Assembly (NCBI GenBank): GCA_964581455.1 | Contig: CAZOOT010000002.1 | Location: 1-64,000 of the forward strand | From: VBAS01 sp964581455 | GTDB lineage: Bacteria; Bacteroidota; Bacteroidia; Chitinophagales; Chitinophagaceae | Length of the DNA stretch: 64,000 bases | Direction of reading: 5' to 3' | Part shown: one piece after another, positions 1 to 7,444 of the stretch | Layout: each line of letters begins with the position of its first letter | Position numbering within the stretch: position 1 is the first letter of the stretch | The notes under the pieces: model-generated | The model's database searches: none | The model's input: the letters and a program-made list of their open reading frames with translations, nothing else | Told to the model about the DNA's origin: nothing | Position numbers and translations under genes: made by a program

Positions 1-50
1 CATCTGACTGTTAATCAGAGGGTCGCTGGTTCAAGTAGATCAGTAGGAGC
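1..50 (+). tRNA. tRNA-Asn-like 3' portion (partial)
   Basis: The window opens inside a tRNA-like sequence. A perfect anticodon stem (TCTGA at 3-7, TCAGA at 15-19) encloses the loop CTGTTAA with anticodon GTT (10-12), which reads Asn codons. A T-loop-like TTCAAGT follows at 30-36 and an acceptor-like AGGAGC ends at 50, with no encoded CCA. The T-stem is poor: GCTGG (25-29) faces AGATC (37-41) where CCAGC would be expected. The gene could be divergent, damaged, or affected by a sequence error. An intrinsic terminator starts 11 bases further on, which suits a transcribed gene. The 5' half lies outside the window. Confidence 0.5.
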
Positions 51-60
51 TTATATTTTT

Positions 61-90
61 ACAGTTGTGAAAATGACACAACTGTTTTTC
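61..90 (+). terminator. Intrinsic terminator after the tRNA-like gene
   Basis: A perfect 9-bp stem (ACAGTTGTG at 61-69, CACAACTGT at 77-85) with a 7-base loop is followed by a T-run (85-89). It lies directly downstream of the tRNA-like sequence on the plus strand and is a textbook factor-independent terminator. Confidence 0.85.
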
Positions 91-425
91 TATTTTGTAC
101 ATACAATATACATACATTTTTTTTGGGGAAAAATTCAAACCTTTTTATTTCATTTCCCGATTTTTCTCAGTTGCTTAATTATTAATTTGAAACAAAAAAT
201 TCTTCTGCATCGTTTCTTACCTACCGCTCTTACCGGAACACCAATAGGGTAAAATAATTCTTATTACCCTTTATAAGTCAAGTTGAAGCCTTACCCTTTT
301 GTAACATTAGCCTCAAAAATTTTCAAAGAATTTTTTTATCAATGTAAAAATTTCTACCTGCCAATAGTAATTCAAAAGGGGTAACGCTTCAGTATGAAGT
401 GTTGTATTAAAGCAAACAAAAGACC
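90..425. promoter_or_regulatory. AT-rich intergenic region with clustered GGGTAA/TTACCC motifs
   Basis: I see no convincing gene here. A perfect inverted repeat, AGGGTAA (246-252) and TTACCCT (264-270), is followed by a second TTACCCT (291-297) and a GGGGTAA (378-384). The last two again face each other. The cluster lies just upstream of the small STAS-like gene, so it may be operator-like sites or leader structure for that gene. This is inference from repetition only. Confidence 0.35.
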
Positions 426-665
426 ATGAAATCAGAAATAATATATTTAGAGAAACGGGCCATTGCATTACGCGATGATGCAAAAGAAATTGAAAGAAGG
501 GCAAAGAAATTTGCAAAAAAATCTACTCTTGTGTATGTTGATTTCAAAGAAGTGCAATTTATTTCCCGAAGCTTTACAGACGAATTAATCAATTCAGTGG
601 AGCGGCTTAAAAATTCCGGCATTTCTCTTAAAATCAGAAATATTGCTCCCAATGTAAAAAAATGA
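426..665 (+). CDS. Small STAS-like (DUF4325-type) protein
   Basis: A 79-residue cytoplasmic protein with no signal peptide. After a charged helical N-terminus (about residues 1-32, rich in Lys, Glu and Arg), residues about 33-60 read as a beta strand and turn with the pattern VDF-x-x-VQFISRSF-x-DEL. That pattern is typical of the STAS-like DUF4325 fold, in which a hydrophobic strand ends in a Ser-rich loop before a helix. Relatives are small regulatory or phosphoprotein-like domains, sometimes beside histidine-kinase-like ATPases, but no partner is visible here. The ATG at 426 is the only sensible start. The gene stands alone between intergenic stretches. Family recognition is by motif only and the function is unknown. 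Confidence 0.6.
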   Translation: MKSEIIYLEKRAIALRDDAKEIERRAKKFAKKSTLVYVDFKEVQFISRSFTDELINSVERLKNSGISLKIRNIAPNVKK

Positions 666-1054
666 TTGCCCTTGTACGACATACACGAAAAACAATTTTG
701 CAAAAAGCCGGAAGCTTCCATATTTGAGTGATAAGTATGGGTTGTAAAAAAAACAATTTTTATGTGGTCAGCAAAGGGATTATGCGGGTAGCGTACCCAC
801 AAAACGAAATTGGAGAAGCTTTGTTAATTTTTAATACTTGCCGGGTCTTCAATAAATCTGCAAAAAAAACTGTCTTTGCAGGGGTTTGTCCTGTGCACAT
901 ATGAGCGTAGTGACCCCTAGCTAACGTATAATATGGTTTAATAGATGTTGTATTTTTATAATGCCAGCTCTTATGGAGCTGATCCGAAGGCACAGACTTC
1001 GGATAACGATTGAAGAATTTAAATTTTATTGAACAATAAGGAAAACCGGGATAA
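666..1054. other. Intergenic region, no convincing gene
   Basis: Nothing here looks clearly coding. Short hairpins are present: GGGTA-GCG-TACCC near 786-798, and CTGCAAA/TTTGCAG near 859-881. A longer palindrome lies at 982-1004 and is listed separately. A 55-codon plus-strand frame (737-904) exists but has no family resemblance that I can recognise. Confidence 0.5.
982..1007. repeat. Palindromic repeat, copy 1 (TCCGAAG/CTTCGGA)
   Basis: A perfect 8-bp stem (ATCCGAAG at 982-989, CTTCGGAT at 997-1004) encloses a 7-base loop. The right arm with flank, ACTTCGGATAAC (996-1007), is the exact reverse complement of GTTATCCGAAGT at 2075-2086 beyond the next gene. The element lacks a T-run, so it looks like a dispersed intergenic palindrome, not a terminator. 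Confidence 0.5.
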
Positions 1055-1984
1055 TTACTGAGCAGGGTTTTTCATTTCCTGGATCCTGTAATTAAAAGCT
1101 TTTCTATTCGGCATAACCGGCCATTGTTTCTTTTCTGAATAAACGGAAATAAAACAGGCGCCATAATAGAAAATGAAGGATGAATAAAAGACGAATAATA
1201 ATACCAGCACAAATGAGCCCGAAGCGCCATACAGGTTACCGATATTACTATTAACAAGCAATAACCGCAACAACAATTTTCCGGCAAAAAATAAAATGCC
1301 TGTCAGCAATCCACCAATAAGAGATGCTTTCCAGGTTGGTCTGCCGTCTGCCAGAAAACGGAATAATAGAATAAACCAGGAAGTTTCAATGATCACACTG
1401 GCTATTTGCTCGATAATGCTTTTAAAATACATACTACCCCAATGCCATATTTCATCGACATAATTTCCAGCTACTACTTCAAGGCTTTCGAGGACAAGGT
1501 TGGCAAAAAATAAAATACCGGCCAGCAGTATAATAGCAAATGATCTGGCCCGGACACTTAATACAAAAAGCAGCCCGGGACGCTCCTTCACTCTGATTTT
1601 CCATATTTGATTCAGGGAATTCTTTATTTCGCCGAATAAGGTAGTTGCAACAAAAAAAAGAAAGATAAAACCAAATATTATCATATACCAATTATCATTG
1701 AACCCCCGGATAGTTCTTAGCACTTGTCTCACCTGCTCAGCTCCATCTTTTCCCAGGGTATTTGAAATATTTTCAATCAATTCACCCCCCATCCTATGCT
1801 GGCCGATGAATAAACCAAAAAACTGTGCCAGTATAAAAACTATCGGCGGCAATGCAAACGTGGTAAAAAAAGCCGTGGCTCCGGCCATCCGCAATGGATC
1901 GTTTTTTCTTAATAATAAAAGAGAATGCTTCAGACTACTTATAAAAAGTAATAGCTCATTGGGTTTTGATTTGTTTCCCGTCAT
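1055..1984 (-). CDS. YihY/BrkB-family inner-membrane protein
   Basis: A polytopic membrane protein of the YihY/virulence-factor BrkB family (about 300 residues is usual), often misannotated as ribonuclease BN. About six hydrophobic segments are visible, and the family's N-terminal pattern RKNDPLRMAGATAFFTTFALPP follows a short amphipathic helix. The true role of the family is uncertain; envelope transport has been suggested. I chose the ATG at 1984 over an in-frame ATG 30 bases upstream. A -7-like TATCTTTG (on the minus strand) lies between the two, so transcription would begin about at the second ATG, and the extra ten residues add nothing to the domain. The gene is flanked by two copies of a palindromic repeat and is probably monocistronic. 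Confidence 0.85.
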   Translation of the reverse strand: MTGNKSKPNELLLFISSLKHSLLLLRKNDPLRMAGATAFFTTFALPPIVFILAQFFGLFIGQHRMGGELIENISNTLGKDGAEQVRQVLRTIRGFNDNWYMIIFGFIFLFFVATTLFGEIKNSLNQIWKIRVKERPGLLFVLSVRARSFAIILLAGILFFANLVLESLEVVAGNYVDEIWHWGSMYFKSIIEQIASVIIETSWFILLFRFLADGRPTWKASLIGGLLTGILFFAGKLLLRLLLVNSNIGNLYGASGSFVLVLLFVFYSSFIFYYGACFISVYSEKKQWPVMPNRKAFNYRIQEMKNPAQ

Positions 1985-2074
1985 GATACATACAAAGATA
2001 AAGAGGTGCTTCATTTCACTGGCAGTATCATTTCCCGGTTCTCTTTAGAGTTTTTTAAATAAAGAATCTTCATT

Positions 2075-2117
2075 GTTATCCGAAGTTTACAACTCCGGAC
2101 CGGCTTTGAAAAAGCCG
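2075..2117. repeat. Palindromic repeat, copy 2, with adjoining hairpin
   Basis: TCCGAAGTT (2079-2087) and AACTCCGGA (2091-2099) form a palindrome with one mismatch. GTTATCCGAAGT (2075-2086) is an exact inverted copy of 996-1007. A second perfect hairpin follows directly: CGGCTTT-GAA-AAAGCCG (2101-2117). With copy 1 it brackets the YihY gene. It is probably a dispersed intergenic repeat of this genome. Confidence 0.5.
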
Positions 2118-2187
2118 TCGAAAAGATCCCAAAGAAACTAAAACCGCATTTTCATTTTTACCCCTACCTTTAAAATAAAACTATTCT

Positions 2188-2751
2188 ATGGGTCTTTCCA
2201 TACATTATTCCGGAAAAATCCGGCACCCGGATCTGATTAAAGAGTTGATTGCAGAAGTGGCCGACATCTGCCATAGCCTGAACTGGACCAGTCATATTAT
2301 TAACGAACCCAACGAAGATGAGCTGAACGGTATTTGCTTTTCTCCCGAAGGCAGTGAGCCTGTCTTTCTTACTTTTTTACCCGGTGGCAGAATGTGTTCG
2401 CCGGTAAACCTGATGAACAGGGATATATATGAAAAAAATAACCTCGATAATGAACTGATGTACACGACCAGCACCAAAACACAATATGCCGGACCTGATG
2501 CTCATATGGCGCTGATAAAATTGTTACGCTACCTGGAAGAAAAATATTTTGAAAAATTTGAACTGGATGACGAAGGAAAATTTTGGGAAACCAATGACAA
2601 AAAAATATTACTGGAGCAATTTGCCCGTTATGAGTTTTTATTAAACACCGTTGCCGAAGCATTGAGTAATATGAAAACCTTGCCGGGTGAATCGGTGGAA
2701 TCCCTGGCAGACAGAATTGAAAAAGTGCTAAGAAAGAAGTTGGGAAATTAA
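2188..2751 (+). CDS. Conserved hypothetical protein
   Basis: A 187-residue soluble protein without signal peptide or membrane segments. The start region MGLSIHYSGKI, the segment SPEGSEPVFLTFLPGGRMCSP (about residues 50-70) and a tyrosine- and lysine-rich C-terminal half with a KYFEKFELDDEGKFWET-like stretch suggest a compact alpha/beta fold. I do not recognise a named family and assign no function. A TACCTTTA about 15 bases upstream of the ATG resembles a Bacteroidota -7 element, so transcription may begin very near the start codon. The gene converges on the GntP gene at 2828, and no clear terminator is seen between them. Confidence 0.75.
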   Translation: MGLSIHYSGKIRHPDLIKELIAEVADICHSLNWTSHIINEPNEDELNGICFSPEGSEPVFLTFLPGGRMCSPVNLMNRDIYEKNNLDNELMYTTSTKTQYAGPDAHMALIKLLRYLEEKYFEKFELDDEGKFWETNDKKILLEQFARYEFLLNTVAEALSNMKTLPGESVESLADRIEKVLRKKLGN

Positions 2752-2827
2752 TTTATCCCTTTTATCTGAATCAGAAAAACTGCCTATCATTAAACCCCGA
2801 TTGAATAATCTAACATAGAAAAAGGTA

Positions 2828-4141
2828 TTAAACAATCATGTTTAGCAACAATACTCCGGCTAGCCCCAGAATAGAAATTATTATTTCCATCGTCGTCCAT
2901 GAAAGAAATGTTTGCTTTAAAGTCAGGCTAAAAAATTCTTTGAACATCCAGAAGCCTGTATCATTAATATGTGAACCAAATACACTTCCAGTACCTACTG
3001 CCAATACCATCAATTCCGCGGATACGGTACCACTGGTTACAAGTGGCGCTACTATTCCAGCAGCAGTGATTCCTGCTACAGTTGCTGATCCGATGGTAAC
3101 CCTTAGCAAAGCAGTAATGATCCAGGCAAAAATGAGTGGAGGCATTTTCCATGCACTGCTGAACGAAGCAATATAATCTCCGGTACCGCTGTCAACCAAT
3201 ACCTGTTTGAATACTCCACCTGCCGTGATAATTAAAAGGATCATTGCTATTCCGGAAATTGCACCTCCTGACCATTTCATTACTTTATCCATTGGTACCC
3301 CTCTGCGCAAACCAAATTGCCAGGATGCAAGCAATACTGCAATCAATAAAGCAATATTTGCATTACCGGTAAATAAAAATATTTTTTTCAATAAACTGCC
3401 ATCTGCAAAAAAATTTTCTGCAACAACCGCCAGCGAAATAAGTACAACAGGTAGCAGCGCAATTAAAAAACTTGGAACCGTACCCGGTAAATTTTTTTCA
3501 TCAATTTCTTTATCAGAATCAAAAAGATTACTTAAAGGAACTTTAATTCCCTGCAGCATTTTACCGAAAACCGGACCAGCAAGTATGCTGATAGGAATGG
3601 CAAGCAATAAACCATAAAGCAATACCATACCCATATTTGCATGAAATGCATTGATCAGAATCACCGGACCTGGATGAGGCGGTAAAAAACAATGTGTGGT
3701 GGAAAGAGAAGCAGCCATAGGGATGGCAATGTATAAAAGAGGCAACCCGGTTCTTTTAGCAATGGAAAAAACCAGGGGTACCAATATTACAAACCCTGCA
3801 TTATAAAAAAGAGGAATGCCAATCAAAAACCCGGTTAGCATCACGGCCCACTGTACATTTTTTTTACCAAAGCTATTGATGAGGGAAGTAGAAATTTTTT
3901 CAGCAGCGCCACTGACTTCCAGAATTTTTCCAAGTACTGCACCCAGGCAAAGAATTAAAGCCAGTCCGCCCAAAGTGCTTCCTACTCCTTTTTCAATCGA
4001 CACAAGCAGGTCATTTGGATTCATTCCTAAAAACAGGCCGGCTACAATGGCTACAATAAGCAGGGATAAAAAGGGAGATACTTTTTTAACGGTTAAAAAA
4101 ACCTGCAATGCTATAGCGAGTACAATGATGAGGAAAATCAT
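2828..4141 (-). CDS. GntP-family permease (sugar acid/H+ symporter) 1
   Basis: A 437-residue polytopic protein of the gluconate:H+ symporter (GntP) family, which imports gluconate and related aldonates or hydroxy acids across the inner membrane. The expected length, about twelve hydrophobic segments, and the family's internal motif with a His and Pro cluster (THCFLPPHPGP, about residues 148-158) are present. It is the last gene of the run SMP-30 lactonase, GntP 2, FAH dehydratase, GntP 1, with only three bases between it and the FAH gene, so it is almost certainly co-transcribed. The neighbours point to an aldonate or a 2-keto-3-deoxy acid as substrate. Two permeases in one locus suggest different cargoes. 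The family call is firm; the substrate is inference. Confidence 0.92.
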   Translation of the reverse strand: MIFLIIVLAIALQVFLTVKKVSPFLSLLIVAIVAGLFLGMNPNDLLVSIEKGVGSTLGGLALILCLGAVLGKILEVSGAAEKISTSLINSFGKKNVQWAVMLTGFLIGIPLFYNAGFVILVPLVFSIAKRTGLPLLYIAIPMAASLSTTHCFLPPHPGPVILINAFHANMGMVLLYGLLLAIPISILAGPVFGKMLQGIKVPLSNLFDSDKEIDEKNLPGTVPSFLIALLPVVLISLAVVAENFFADGSLLKKIFLFTGNANIALLIAVLLASWQFGLRRGVPMDKVMKWSGGAISGIAMILLIITAGGVFKQVLVDSGTGDYIASFSSAWKMPPLIFAWIITALLRVTIGSATVAGITAAGIVAPLVTSGTVSAELMVLAVGTGSVFGSHINDTGFWMFKEFFSLTLKQTFLSWTTMEIIISILGLAGVLLLNMIV

Positions 4142-4144
4142 AGC

Positions 4145-4981
4145 TTACCGGACTGTATTAATTAAAGTGCCAATATTTTCAATTGTAATTTTTATTTCAT
4201 CACCGCTCTTCAGCGTAAAATCGCTACCGGGCACAATGCCTGTGCCGGTCATGATCATAGCGCCATAAGGAAAACTGCATTCAAGGTAAACATATGATAC
4301 CAATTCGGTCACTGTTCTTTTCATCTGGTCAATGCTTACATTACCTGAAAATACAGATGCATTGTTTCTGAAAATTTCCAGGCTGATCAAAGTTGTTGAT
4401 GGCAAAGGTTTTTCAGTTAAATAAATACATGGTCCGATGGCTGCGCAGGCATCATAGGTTTTTGCCTGCGGCAAATAGAGTGGATTTTCTCCTTCAATAC
4501 TCCGGCTGCTCATATCATTACCGATGGTATATCCAATAATTTTTCCTGAAGAGGTAACAACCAATGTCAGTTCCGGTTCAGGTACATCCCAGGTAGAATC
4601 TTTCCTGATCGCAACTTTTCCGCCATGACCCACTACCCTGTGTGCTGTTGACTTAAAAAACACTTCTGGTCTTTCCGCATCATAAACTTTAGAATAAAAA
4701 TCTGCACCACCTGAATCTTTCGACTCTTCCTGCCTGCCTACTTTGCTTCGCAGGTATGTAACACCACAGGCCCAAAGTTCCTGGTTGCCGATCGGCGCAA
4801 GAATTTCTTTTTTTATCAACTCTTCTGCGTTTGTAATATTTTGGCTTGAAGAAATTAATCCGTTTATTTTTTCCTCAATACTGTCATCGTTGATGAATTC
4901 ATCCCAGTTCTGATTTTGAACCAGGTAATAATTGCCTGCATTTTCAACGATAATTCCAGAACTTATTTTATAAACTTTCAT
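4145..4981 (-). CDS. FAH-family 2-keto-3-deoxy-aldonate dehydratase
   Basis: A 278-residue cytoplasmic enzyme of the fumarylacetoacetate-hydrolase fold. The arrangement ERPEVFFK (about 103-110), WDVPEPELTLVV with metal-ligand Glu135 and Glu137, and GNDMSSR with Asp156 matches the 2-keto-3-deoxy-D-arabinonate (or -xylonate) dehydratase branch. That branch removes water to give 2-oxoglutarate semialdehyde in Weimberg-type pentose oxidation. Its place between two GntP permeases and downstream of a lactonase and an IlvD-type dehydratase fits that role. True fumarylacetoacetase (tyrosine breakdown) is unlikely: it is longer and the neighbours do not fit. No gene for 2-oxoglutarate-semialdehyde dehydrogenase is seen in the window, so that step must lie elsewhere. 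Confidence 0.85.
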   Translation of the reverse strand: MKVYKISSGIIVENAGNYYLVQNQNWDEFINDDSIEEKINGLISSSQNITNAEELIKKEILAPIGNQELWACGVTYLRSKVGRQEESKDSGGADFYSKVYDAERPEVFFKSTAHRVVGHGGKVAIRKDSTWDVPEPELTLVVTSSGKIIGYTIGNDMSSRSIEGENPLYLPQAKTYDACAAIGPCIYLTEKPLPSTTLISLEIFRNNASVFSGNVSIDQMKRTVTELVSYVYLECSFPYGAMIMTGTGIVPGSDFTLKSGDEIKITIENIGTLINTVR

Positions 4982-4992
4982 ATTAATTTATT

Positions 4993-6321
4993 TTAATGGA
5001 AGATAGTATAGATGATAAACAAACAAAGCATGGCCGTAGATCCAATGACCAGTGTTCCCACTGTATGTAATTTATATCCGGTCTTTACATCCATACCGGA
5101 CATTTGTGTTATTACCCAGAAGAAACTATCATTGGCGTGTGATACAATTAATGAACCAGCCCCAATAGCGATTACCACCATCGCCTTATCCATTTCACTT
5201 GTTAATCCCAGTGCCGCCATTAAGGAAACCATAATGGATGCTGTAGTAATGAGAGCAACAGTAGATGACCCCTGGGCAGATTTGAAAGCAGCGGCCAGGA
5301 TAAAAGGCAACCAGATACCGATTGGATAATTTGCCAAACTGTCTCCGATAATAGCAGCGAGATCTGAGTTCTGTAAAATTTTTCCGAAAATACCACCTGC
5401 TCCTGTTATTAATAAAATAGTTGCGGAATCAGTCAATGCTTTGCCTACCCAGCCATCAGTTGAAAGCATTGATTTCTCTAATTTTTTTGGAAGTAATAAA
5501 CAAAATCCAAAACCAATGATTAATGCAATAACCGGTTCACCAATAAATGATAAAATATTTTTCAGCGCTAGTTGCCATCCGGCATCATTTAAAAAAACCG
5601 AAAGAGATTTTAAAATGATTAAAAGGATAGGAATTAAAATCGGGAATGCAGACTTTAACAATGAAGGAGAATAAGTGGATTTTACCAGCCGGGATTGCTG
5701 ATCAAAATCAGGATCAATATAAACTTTGGCTGCTACTTTTTTTGCAAAGATCAACGCGGCAATTAATGCCATTGCTGCACAAAATAATCCCAATAACATT
5801 ACCAGCCCGAGGTCAGCACTAAGAATTCCTGCAGCTGCAATCGGGCCGGGTGTGGGTGGAACAAGGGCATGTGTGCATCCTAATCCAAGACCCAATGCAA
5901 TGGCTGTACCGGCTAATGATAGCCCTGCTTTCTTAGTCAGATTTTTATTTAATGCAGATAACAGAATAAAACCGCTGTCAGCAAATACCGGAATGGAAAC
6001 GATATAACCAATAATTCCCATGGCAGTGGTTACACGTTTGGGTCCAATGATCTGTAATACTTTTTCAGCAAGCCTTAATGCGCCGCCGGTATGTTCCAGA
6101 AAAGCGCCAATGATAACTCCAAGTATAATAATCAATCCAATCTTTCCCAGTGTTCCGCCAAAACCATCCTGTATGGAAGAAATGATCATGGATGTTTTCA
6201 TCCCGGTAGCAAGACCAAAGGCAATGCTGACAAAAAGCAAAGCCAGGAAGGGATGCAGCTTCAGTTTTGTAATTAATAAAACAATGGCAACAACACTGAG
6301 CAGAATCAGGATTAATGTCAT
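4993..6321 (-). CDS. GntP-family permease (sugar acid/H+ symporter) 2
   Basis: A 442-residue polytopic GntP-family protein with the family motif THALVPPTPGP (about residues 150-160) and about twelve membrane segments. It differs clearly from the neighbouring paralogue at 2828-4141: that protein has HCFLPPHPGP at the same site, and loop lengths differ. The two are therefore old paralogues, not a recent duplication. It is encoded 18 bases after the SMP-30 lactonase gene and 11 bases before the FAH gene, in the same transcription direction. A role in bringing the lactonase product (an aldonate) into the cytoplasm for the IlvD-type dehydratase is the most economical reading. Confidence 0.92.
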   Translation of the reverse strand: MTLILILLSVVAIVLLITKLKLHPFLALLFVSIAFGLATGMKTSMIISSIQDGFGGTLGKIGLIIILGVIIGAFLEHTGGALRLAEKVLQIIGPKRVTTAMGIIGYIVSIPVFADSGFILLSALNKNLTKKAGLSLAGTAIALGLGLGCTHALVPPTPGPIAAAGILSADLGLVMLLGLFCAAMALIAALIFAKKVAAKVYIDPDFDQQSRLVKSTYSPSLLKSAFPILIPILLIILKSLSVFLNDAGWQLALKNILSFIGEPVIALIIGFGFCLLLPKKLEKSMLSTDGWVGKALTDSATILLITGAGGIFGKILQNSDLAAIIGDSLANYPIGIWLPFILAAAFKSAQGSSTVALITTASIMVSLMAALGLTSEMDKAMVVIAIGAGSLIVSHANDSFFWVITQMSGMDVKTGYKLHTVGTLVIGSTAMLCLFIIYTIFH

Positions 6322-6339
6322 AATTATTTTTATTGTAGT

Positions 6340-7365
6340 CTAATCTCTCATTTTCAATCGCAACACATACATGTCGTTGGTGATATACAAAGTTTTTTCA
6401 TCGGGAGATAAGGCACAATTGGAAGAAGCTTCAGGCAATTTTAATTTTCCCAATAATTTTCCTGTACTGTTAAAAAAATAAATACCTCCGGGACCAGAAG
6501 CAAATACATTTCCGTTTTTGTCAACCTTAAATCCATCCGGTAAACCTTTCAATGACCTGTCGTATCCGGCTGCACTGTAAAATATTTTTCCGTTTTGCAG
6601 CGAACCATCATCCCCGATATCATAAATATACCAGTTGGGTTTGGCAGGATCAGAATTAGCCACGATCAGTTGTTTCTCACCCGGAAGAAAAGCAATTCCA
6701 TTTGGCCGGGTGATGGAATCTGTCAGCAAAACAACTTCGCCATTTGTTTTTACTTTATACACTCCCTGGAATGGAATTTCTTTTTTAGGATCATTCATTT
6801 GTTTCTCCAATCCATAAGGGGGGTCTGTAAAAAATAATTCTCCTTTGCTGTTATACACGGCATCATTGGGGCTATTGAATTTTTTTCCCATATACGTGCC
6901 GGCAACTGTAGTAAAGTCAGGCTTGGGATCATTTAATTCACTGTTCATTCTGGCCATTTGCCGGTTGCCATGCTGACATAGAACAAGATTGCCATTCAAA
7001 TCCAGGATCAATCCATTCGATCCTGTTTCACCGCCACGTTGAACAGATCCGGTATATCCGGATGGAGTGAGATAAACTTCTTTCCCTTTTTCTGCCGTCC
7101 ATTTATATATTGTATTCTTCGGCACATCAGAGAAAAGCAACATCTTATGTTTTTCAATCCATAACGGACCTTCACTCCAGTCAAATCCTTCCACAATTAT
7201 TTCAGCTTTTGCATTTGGAGATACGATAGTGTCCAGGGCTTCATCATATTTTTCCAAAGTGCCGATTGTTGTATATGTTGATTCAGACATAGCAATTTTT
7301 GATTCTTTACCATTGTTGCAAAAAGCTGCTGTTGCTATAACGGTGATGAGAACTATCTGTTTCAT
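6340..7365 (-). CDS. Exported SMP-30/gluconolactonase-family lactonase
   Basis: A 341-residue six-bladed beta-propeller lactonase. Family metal and active-site residues are visible: the Glu of SEGPLW (about 66), Asn of GSNGLI (about 117), Asn of RPNGIAF (about 219) and Asp of GLPDGFKVD (about 276). It hydrolyses sugar-derived lactones to aldonic acids. The N-terminus is a hydrophobic leader ending in TAAFC-NNG, which looks like a signal peptide, possibly lipoprotein type, although Phe before the Cys is unusual. It should therefore act outside the cytoplasm. It sits between the aldonate dehydratase and GntP 2, which suits hydrolysis in the periplasm followed by uptake. The lactone could be supplied by the exported GFOR-like oxidoreductases at 22741 and 25323. 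Confidence 0.87.
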   Translation of the reverse strand: MKQIVLITVIATAAFCNNGKESKIAMSESTYTTIGTLEKYDEALDTIVSPNAKAEIIVEGFDWSEGPLWIEKHKMLLFSDVPKNTIYKWTAEKGKEVYLTPSGYTGSVQRGGETGSNGLILDLNGNLVLCQHGNRQMARMNSELNDPKPDFTTVAGTYMGKKFNSPNDAVYNSKGELFFTDPPYGLEKQMNDPKKEIPFQGVYKVKTNGEVVLLTDSITRPNGIAFLPGEKQLIVANSDPAKPNWYIYDIGDDGSLQNGKIFYSAAGYDRSLKGLPDGFKVDKNGNVFASGPGGIYFFNSTGKLLGKLKLPEASSNCALSPDEKTLYITNDMYVLRLKMRD

Positions 7366-7379
7366 ATTTATTTTTTTGG

Positions 7380-7430
7380 CTCACAGATTTCTCAGATTAG
7401 CACAGAAAAATCTGTGAACATTTGTGTAAT
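7380..7430. repeat. CACAGATT-type intergenic repeat, copy 1
   Basis: The 79-base gap between the lactonase and dehydratase genes holds CACAGATTT (7382-7390) facing AAATCTGTG (7408-7416), a perfect 9-bp stem. Variants of the same word occur around it (CTCAGATTAGCACAG, TTTGTGTAATC). A related stretch occurs at 33863-33890. Such CACAGATT-rich spacers recur in many Bacteroidota genomes. No T-run follows, so a terminator role is doubtful. Confidence 0.5.
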
Positions 7431-7444
7431 CCGGGAGAAATTAT

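Noticed and set aside
67..252. A 61-codon frame after the tRNA terminator
   Set aside because: It begins inside the terminator hairpin and its Phe/Leu/Ile-rich translation reflects AT-rich DNA.
737..904. A 55-codon plus-strand frame (MGCKKNNFYVV...) in the gap before the YihY gene
   Set aside because: No recognisable family, no clear promoter or ribosome site, and the opposite strand holds an equally open frame. I could not support it as a gene.
4145..4981. Fumarylacetoacetase of tyrosine breakdown
   Set aside because: At 278 residues it is shorter than true fumarylacetoacetase, lacks homogentisate-pathway neighbours, and lies between aldonate permeases.
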